The notes beneath the pieces are model-generated. The model saw nothing but the letters and a program-made list of their open reading frames with translations. It made no database searches and was not told the DNA's origin. Positions 1-8,417 of a stretch of DNA of 8,417 nt are shown here, one piece after another; position 1 is the stretch's first letter, and each line of letters starts with the position of its first letter. The stretch is taken from contig JAIDXU010000356.1 of the NCBI GenBank assembly GCA_029058455.1, forward strand, positions 1-8,417, read 5' to 3'. The DNA comes from Paramuribaculum sp. (GTDB lineage: Bacteria; Bacteroidota; Bacteroidia; Bacteroidales; Muribaculaceae). Both the position numbers and the translations under genes were made by a program.

Positions 1-52
1 CAGCGTCCACTCCCCTTTCGAAACCGGATATTATGAAATCTTCATCGTCCAC
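1..52 (-). CDS. Possible 5' end of a downstream gene (tentative, partial)
   Basis: Reading leftward from a GTG at 52-50, one frame stays open to the window edge and encodes VDDEDFIISGFERGVDA. The acidic start followed by a 'GF-RG-DA' run loosely recalls the N-terminus of ECF RNA polymerase sigma factors, but seventeen residues are far too few to assign a family. The frame is closed upstream by TAA at 64-62, so GTG is the only start candidate inside the window. It would lie almost at the expected transcription start of the promoter at 57-64, which would imply a leaderless message. The real start may instead lie beyond the edge, with this stretch being 5' leader. The antisense frame is also open over these bases, so chance is a serious alternative. 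Confidence 0.17.
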   Translation of the reverse strand, partial: MDDEDFIISGFERGVDA

Positions 53-56
53 CCGG

Positions 57-64
57 CAAAGTTA
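57..64 (-). promoter_or_regulatory. Bacteroidota-type -7 promoter element for the next leftward gene
   Basis: On the minus strand this octamer reads TAACTTTG, a perfect match to the TAnnTTTG -7 element used by the Bacteroidota primary sigma factor. The expected -33 TTTG is not clear. An ATTG lies about 13 bases upstream, which is closer than usual, and the T-run of the preceding terminator occupies the canonical position. It sits just after the terminator of the galactosidase operon and points toward the left edge, as expected for a separate transcription unit starting there. Transcription should begin near 50-52. This is a motif match only. Confidence 0.5.
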
Positions 65-80
65 GCAATTTTTCCGACAA

Positions 81-111
81 TAAAAAAGCGGCCCATCTTC
101 ACAGACAGGCC
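81..111 (-). terminator. Rho-independent terminator after the galactosidase gene
   Basis: In minus-strand RNA, GGCCUGUCU (from 111-103) pairs with AGAUGGGCC (from 98-90). This makes a nine-pair stem with no bulge, including one U-G and one G-U wobble, closed by the loop GUGA (102-99), a GNRA-type tetraloop. After a two-base GC spacer comes a run of six U (87-82). The hairpin starts 27 bases past the stop codon of the galactosidase, where the end of the operon transcript is expected. Read on the plus strand, the wobble pairs become mismatches and no T-run follows, so it should act in the minus direction only. Confidence 0.85.
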
Positions 112-138
112 ACCACATTTGTTTGCTAATTTTCAATA

Positions 139-5079
<4,941 letters not shown>

Positions 5080-6639
5080 TCACTGAGGAATGGTGAGATT
5101 GCGGAACTGAGCCACGGGGCTTTCAGTGTGCTGCTCGTGGATTATCTGCTTGAGCTCGGCAACCTTTTCGGGATATTTCGAAGCGAGATCGACATCCTCG
5201 TGCAGGTCGGTGGCGAGGTCATAGAGGCGGCATTTGCCGTTCTCAACCACGAGTTTCCAATCACCCTTTCTCACACCGAGCATGTTGGTTTCATGAAATT
5301 CCCAATAGAGGAAGTCGTGCTGTTTCTGCTCTCCCTTTCCGGTGAGGGTGGGATAGATTGAAATACCGTCGAACCAGTCGTTTTCGAGCGCGGGATTTTT
5401 ATAACGCTCCTCATAGTTCTCGATTCCGGCGATGTCGCAGAATGTGGGCATGAGGTCATAGAAAGCAAACTGTTGGTCGCTCACGCTGCCGGCCTCGATT
5501 TTGCCGGGCCAACGCACTATAAAGGGTATTCTGATACCGCCTTCATGAGTTGAGCGCTTGGTGCCGCGCAACAGGGCGTCGCGGTTGAAGAATGTGGGAT
5601 CGGCGCCACCCTCTTCGTGAGGGCCGTTGTCGGAAGTGAAGATCAGCACTGTGTTGTCGGCAAGGCCTTTCTTTTCAAGCAAATCCATAATCTCGCCAAC
5701 CTGAGCGTCGAGACGGGTAATCATGCCGGCAAATTCGGCGTGGCCGTGGTCGGTGGGATTATAGCGCGAACCCTGGCTGCCGCCATATTTCTTCTCCTCA
5801 CACTCGCAGAATTTATCCTTATAGGCGTTATAGATCGAGTCTTCGGGCTGAATGAGCTCGGCGTGGGGAAGAGTATAGGTGAAGATACCGAGGAAGGGCT
5901 GGTCGGGAGTCTGCTTGTCGAGCCATTCCATAGCCTTGTCATGAATCATGTCGGCCGAATACTGGGTGCGGTTGAGATATTCGTTGCCATACATGGGATA
6001 TTGGATATTATCCTCGAGGGTTACACGGATGGTTTCGGTATCACCGAGACTCTTGCTGTAGCGGTTAAGGAAGTTGGGATAGTAGAGGTGGGCCTGGAAC
6101 TGACACAGATAGCCGTAGTATTCATCTATGCCGCGTTTGTCGGGAGTGGAGTGTGAACCCTCATAGCCGCCGGCCCATTTACCGAACATACCGGTGGTAT
6201 AGCCGTTATCCTTGAAGATTTCGGGAATGATGATATGCTCGGCGGTATAAGGCTCCTGACCCACAACCGAATAGTCGATATTGTTGCCGTAGGGCTGATT
6301 GAGGTTGGAGTTGTTCCAATACTCCTTGTTGCCTCTCACATGGGTGTGACCCGAATGTTGGCCGGTCATGAAAGTGGCGCGCGAGGGAGCCGACACGGGG
6401 CTGCCGGCATAGGCCTGGGTAAATTTCATGCCCTGACCGGCGAGGCGGTCGATGTTGGGAGTGGCGATGAGTTGCTGTCCATAGCAGCCCAGATCGCCGT
6501 AGCCCATATCGTCACACATTATATAGATGATGTTGGGGCGGGAATTATCGTTGTTGCTGTCAGCAGCGTGTGCGCCGGCGGCAGTTGCCACGGTAGCAAG
6601 GGCGGTAAAGCCGGCCATAAAGAGCTTATTGTTGGTCAT
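5080..6639 (-). CDS. Periplasmic Ser-type sulfatase (arylsulfatase / GalNAc-6-sulfatase-like)
   Basis: A 519-residue, full-length type I sulfatase predicted to remove sulfate esters from a glycan. A signal peptide covers 1-25, with likely cleavage after AHA; there is no lipobox Cys and no sorting tail, so a periplasmic location is inferred. The formylglycine signature is complete at 81-93 (PVSAPSRATFMTG). The modified residue is S83, so activation needs an anaerobic radical-SAM maturase (anSME), which is not in this window. D43, D44, D337 and N338 fit the metal site; R87, H259 (TLPHAEL) and K361 fit sulfate binding and catalysis. The second sulfatase signature is present as GYTTGMFGKW (146-155), but it continues AGG instead of the common HLG. 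The block GYLCQFQAHLYYPN (176-189) is typical of the arylsulfatase/GalNAc-6-sulfatase-like branch. The SulfAtlas subfamily and the sulfate position cannot be fixed by eye. The gene lies 48 bp after the upstream gene and 21 bp before the galactosidase. Confidence 0.96.
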   Translation of the reverse strand: MTNNKLFMAGFTALATVATAAGAHAADSNNDNSRPNIIYIMCDDMGYGDLGCYGQQLIATPNIDRLAGQGMKFTQAYAGSPVSAPSRATFMTGQHSGHTHVRGNKEYWNNSNLNQPYGNNIDYSVVGQEPYTAEHIIIPEIFKDNGYTTGMFGKWAGGYEGSHSTPDKRGIDEYYGYLCQFQAHLYYPNFLNRYSKSLGDTETIRVTLEDNIQYPMYGNEYLNRTQYSADMIHDKAMEWLDKQTPDQPFLGIFTYTLPHAELIQPEDSIYNAYKDKFCECEEKKYGGSQGSRYNPTDHGHAEFAGMITRLDAQVGEIMDLLEKKGLADNTVLIFTSDNGPHEEGGADPTFFNRDALLRGTKRSTHEGGIRIPFIVRWPGKIEAGSVSDQQFAFYDLMPTFCDIAGIENYEERYKNPALENDWFDGISIYPTLTGKGEQKQHDFLYWEFHETNMLGVRKGDWKLVVENGKCRLYDLATDLHEDVDLASKYPEKVAELKQIIHEQHTESPVAQFRNLTIPQ

Positions 6640-6687
6640 AACTGAAAGATTGTTCAGATTTTAAGGTAAAAATTATCGGAGAGAAAA
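6640..6687 (-). promoter_or_regulatory. AT-rich gap upstream of the sulfatase
   Basis: This 48-bp spacer holds the leader of the sulfatase. On the coding strand it is AT-rich with no clear Shine-Dalgarno sequence. It contains TAATTTTT (6675-6668), one base off the TAnnTTTG -7 element, but no TTTG at a normal -33 distance (the nearest TTG is about 24 bases upstream), so an internal promoter is only a weak possibility. A small five-pair inverted repeat, CTGAA/TTCAG (6642-6657, loop of six), lies next to the start codon. It has no following T-run and is not a terminator. Read-through from the upstream gene is the simplest view. Confidence 0.45.
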
Positions 6688-6894
6688 TCAGTTTTTAACA
6701 GCAATTTTGAGAGCGGCGCTACCCGAGGGGGTAAACACCTTGGCCACATATATGCCGGCGGGAAGCGATGACACATTAAGGCTGTTGCTCTTGGTCGAGG
6801 CTACAACCGAGCCGTTGAGGTCGAACACCATCAGGGCGTTTACACCCGAAAGGCTTTCGGCCACGAGTGTCACACCGTCAAAGCTCAGCACGGG
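6688..6894 (-). other. T9SS C-terminal sorting domain of the lectin-like protein
   Basis: Encodes the last 68 residues or so. It contains the characteristic 'VFDLNGSVVAS' strand, the 'LNVSSLPAGIYVAKV' block and the closing 'LKIAVKN'. This is the cleaner of the two sorting domains in the window and the best single sign that the host uses type IX secretion. Confidence 0.85.
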
Positions 6895-8417
6895 AGCCTG
6901 GCCCGGAGCAGCCTCAACGACGTCGATACCTGTGCTTTCGTTAAGATTGGGTGAGAACACGGCGGTGATGACGCGCTTGTAAGTGCGCTCTACCTTCATT
7001 TCGCTGTCGACCGAAAGCACCTGATTGCCCTCTTTCCAGCACACGAAAGTCGAGGTGCCGAGCGGAGTGGCCACGGCTACATCGTCGGGAGTGAGGGTGG
7101 CGGTGCCGCGTGTGGGACTGTTGGTGAGCAGGGTGATGTCAAAATCCTCGGGCATCTTGTCGGTTACGTTGATGATGAAGTCAACCACCTGACCGTCGGT
7201 GGTGTCTTCGGCACCGGTGAGACCGTTGGTGGTGAGACGCAGACGCATACGGCACTCCCCTGTCCTGGCTCCTTCGGGAATCTCGATTTCAGTCTCCATG
7301 GTCTTGGCGATTTCGAGAGGAAGTGAGGTTTCGAAATATCCGTCACCGTTCCAGTCGAAATAGAGCATTGCGGTCAGGTTAGCGGCGGGATTGTTGCGGA
7401 GGGTGAGCGACACGGTAGCCTTGCCGGGCGCCACGGTAGCTTTGTTGGTGGTGAAAAGTGTGAACCAGTGGGTAGGCTTGCTGATTGAAGGAGTGGTGAC
7501 CTTTTTGCCTCTTACAATGTCGGCGGGATAGTACATAGGCATTACCACCGACTCGCCGGTAATCGAAGTCTGATTAAGCCAGTTGTTGCCTACGCTGCCA
7601 CAAGGCATTGTGTAGATCTTCGCAGCGAGAGCAAACGATGAGCGGGCGGCGGCAAATCTGAAAGCCTTTACGCCGTCGATGGTGAGGTCAGCGCCTTCAT
7701 TATCAATCTTATTGACGGGGCGGAAGCTGTAATAGCCCTCGATGTCGGAGTTAAACACGGCATAGCGTGAGTCAACACCACCCACACATTCACCTGTTGC
7801 AGCATTGACAATCTGATAGCCGGCAGCGTTGCCTGAGCCTACGAAGCTCCACTGATAGCTCTTGTCGGCCACGGTTGCCTCACCCCATGCGAGGGTCGAC
7901 GACAGGGCTTTGGCCTCGGGCGAATAGATCTGATAGAGAGCGGCGGGAGCGGCTGCCGACTCTGAGGGAGTGAAAGGACGCACCTCATAGCTCTCGGTAG
8001 CGGGAACAATTTTCCAATATGAGCCCACACGCCAGGTCGAGCCGGTTGAGCCGGCCTGCCATGCAATGATGTTGCTCGAGCTACCATCCTTATTGAGGGC
8101 GCGGGGGCTGCGGGTCTCGCTGTCATAGTTTGTGCAATCGGTCGACGAGAGATAGTAACACTCCGCGATGTCGGCAGAGGTGCTTGAGGTGAGACCGATA
8201 TAATAGGCTACCGGAGTATCGGTAGTAGAAATAACCGATGACGAGGAGGGAGTGCGGTTACATGAAGCTATATATCTGCCCGAAACGACATTGCGGATAT
8301 AGTAGCAATTCTTGCCTTCGGCGGGTATAAGTTCCCAGAAGCAGCTGTTGGCCACTGAATAAGCCGCTACGCCGAGAGTATTGTCGGCACGCTCGGTCAT
8401 ATAGTCGGAGGTATTTG
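6688..8417 (-). CDS. Secreted multidomain protein, 3' part: ricin-like lectin, GEVED, InlB-like repeat, T9SS tail
   Basis: The reading frame is open to the window edge, so the gene is 5'-truncated here; the Met at 8400-8398 is internal, with NTSDY before it and no signal peptide after it. Residues are counted from that Met. About 1-143 resemble ricin-type beta-trefoil lectins (CYYIRNVVSGRYIAS, CYYLSSTDC, SYWKIVP), suggesting sugar binding. About 153-290 form a second beta-rich region with similar repeats (YQIVNAATGECVGG). About 327-413 are a GEVED domain with an intact acidic loop (YFDWNGDGYFE) and the ending GQVVDFIINV. About 420-482 look like a divergent InlB B-repeat (FVCWKEGNQ, ITAVFSP). 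About 503-570 are a T9SS type A sorting domain (VFDLNGSVVAS, LPAGIYVAKV, basic end). The missing N-terminus may hold an enzyme domain, as such modules often trail glycoside hydrolases. The function of the visible part is binding and export, by inference. Confidence 0.93.
   Translation of the reverse strand, partial: NTSDYMTERADNTLGVAAYSVANSCFWELIPAEGKNCYYIRNVVSGRYIASCNRTPSSSSVISTTDTPVAYYIGLTSSTSADIAECYYLSSTDCTNYDSETRSPRALNKDGSSSNIIAWQAGSTGSTWRVGSYWKIVPATESYEVRPFTPSESAAAPAALYQIYSPEAKALSSTLAWGEATVADKSYQWSFVGSGNAAGYQIVNAATGECVGGVDSRYAVFNSDIEGYYSFRPVNKIDNEGADLTIDGVKAFRFAAARSSFALAAKIYTMPCGSVGNNWLNQTSITGESVVMPMYYPADIVRGKKVTTPSISKPTHWFTLFTTNKATVAPGKATVSLTLRNNPAANLTAMLYFDWNGDGYFETSLPLEIAKTMETEIEIPEGARTGECRMRLRLTTNGLTGAEDTTDGQVVDFIINVTDKMPEDFDITLLTNSPTRGTATLTPDDVAVATPLGTSTFVCWKEGNQVLSVDSEMKVERTYKRVITAVFSPNLNESTGIDVVEAAPGQAPVLSFDGVTLVAESLSGVNALMVFDLNGSVVASTKSNSLNVSSLPAGIYVAKVFTPSGSAALKIAVKN
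7162..7422 (-). other. GEVED domain of the lectin-like protein
   Basis: Residues about 327-413 after the Met at 8400. It has the hallmark loop DWNGDGYFE after a hydrophobic strand, then IPEGARTGECRMRLRL and a final DGQVVDFIINV. Asp and Asn in the loop are well placed to bind a metal such as calcium. It serves as the conventional reference for the more diverged copies in the galactosidase. Confidence 0.75.

Noticed and set aside
5617..6156. A 179-codon plus-strand open frame opposite the sulfatase, rich in hydrophobic residues
   Set aside because: It is fully antisense to a well-conserved sulfatase. The apparent hydrophobicity comes from the complement of Asp, Glu, Asn and Lys codons, not from membrane segments.
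6642..6657. CTGAA/TTCAG inverted repeat as a terminator between the lectin-like gene and the sulfatase
   Set aside because: It has only five pairs, a six-base loop, low GC and no T-run, and the next gene's start codon follows almost immediately.
8398..8400. The Met at this position as the start of the lectin-like protein
   Set aside because: The frame remains open upstream to the window edge, no signal peptide follows, and a T9SS cargo must have one. The true start is outside the window.

Overview
The window looks like an accessory glycan-degradation locus from a gut Bacteroidales. The Muribaculaceae are my best guess, because the sequence is moderately GC-rich while the gene ends carry Bacteroidota hallmarks. 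These hallmarks are type IX secretion (T9SS) C-terminal sorting domains, GEVED-like modules, AT-rich translation starts without a Shine-Dalgarno sequence, and a TAnnTTTG promoter element. The taxonomy is inferred from style; there is no rRNA or marker gene here.

All real genes are on the minus strand and are read from high to low coordinates. First comes the 3' part of a large secreted protein (6688-8417, 5' end outside the window). It has a ricin-like lectin region, a GEVED domain, an InlB-repeat-like domain and a T9SS tail. After 48 bp comes a complete Ser-type sulfatase (5080-6639) with a signal peptide. After another 21 bp comes a complete, unusually long GH2 LacZ-type beta-galactosidase (139-5058). 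It has both catalytic glutamates and a roughly 600-residue C-terminal extension made of three GEVED-like modules, the last two an obvious tandem duplication, plus a T9SS tail. A strong intrinsic terminator follows at 81-111. Directly beyond it, a Bacteroidota-type promoter (57-64) points toward the left edge, where another minus-strand gene probably starts.

The tight spacing, the shared strand, the lack of a clear promoter in the gaps and the single terminator at the end argue for one operon. The likely joint job is breakdown of a sulfated, galactose-containing glycan such as mucin O-glycan, keratan sulfate or an algal galactan. In this reading the galactosidase and the lectin-like protein act at the cell surface or outside, while the sulfatase, which has no T9SS tail and no lipobox, acts in the periplasm. 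No SusC/SusD pair, sulfatase-maturation enzyme, mobile element, tRNA or CRISPR array is visible. There is no gene-free stretch longer than about 140 bp.
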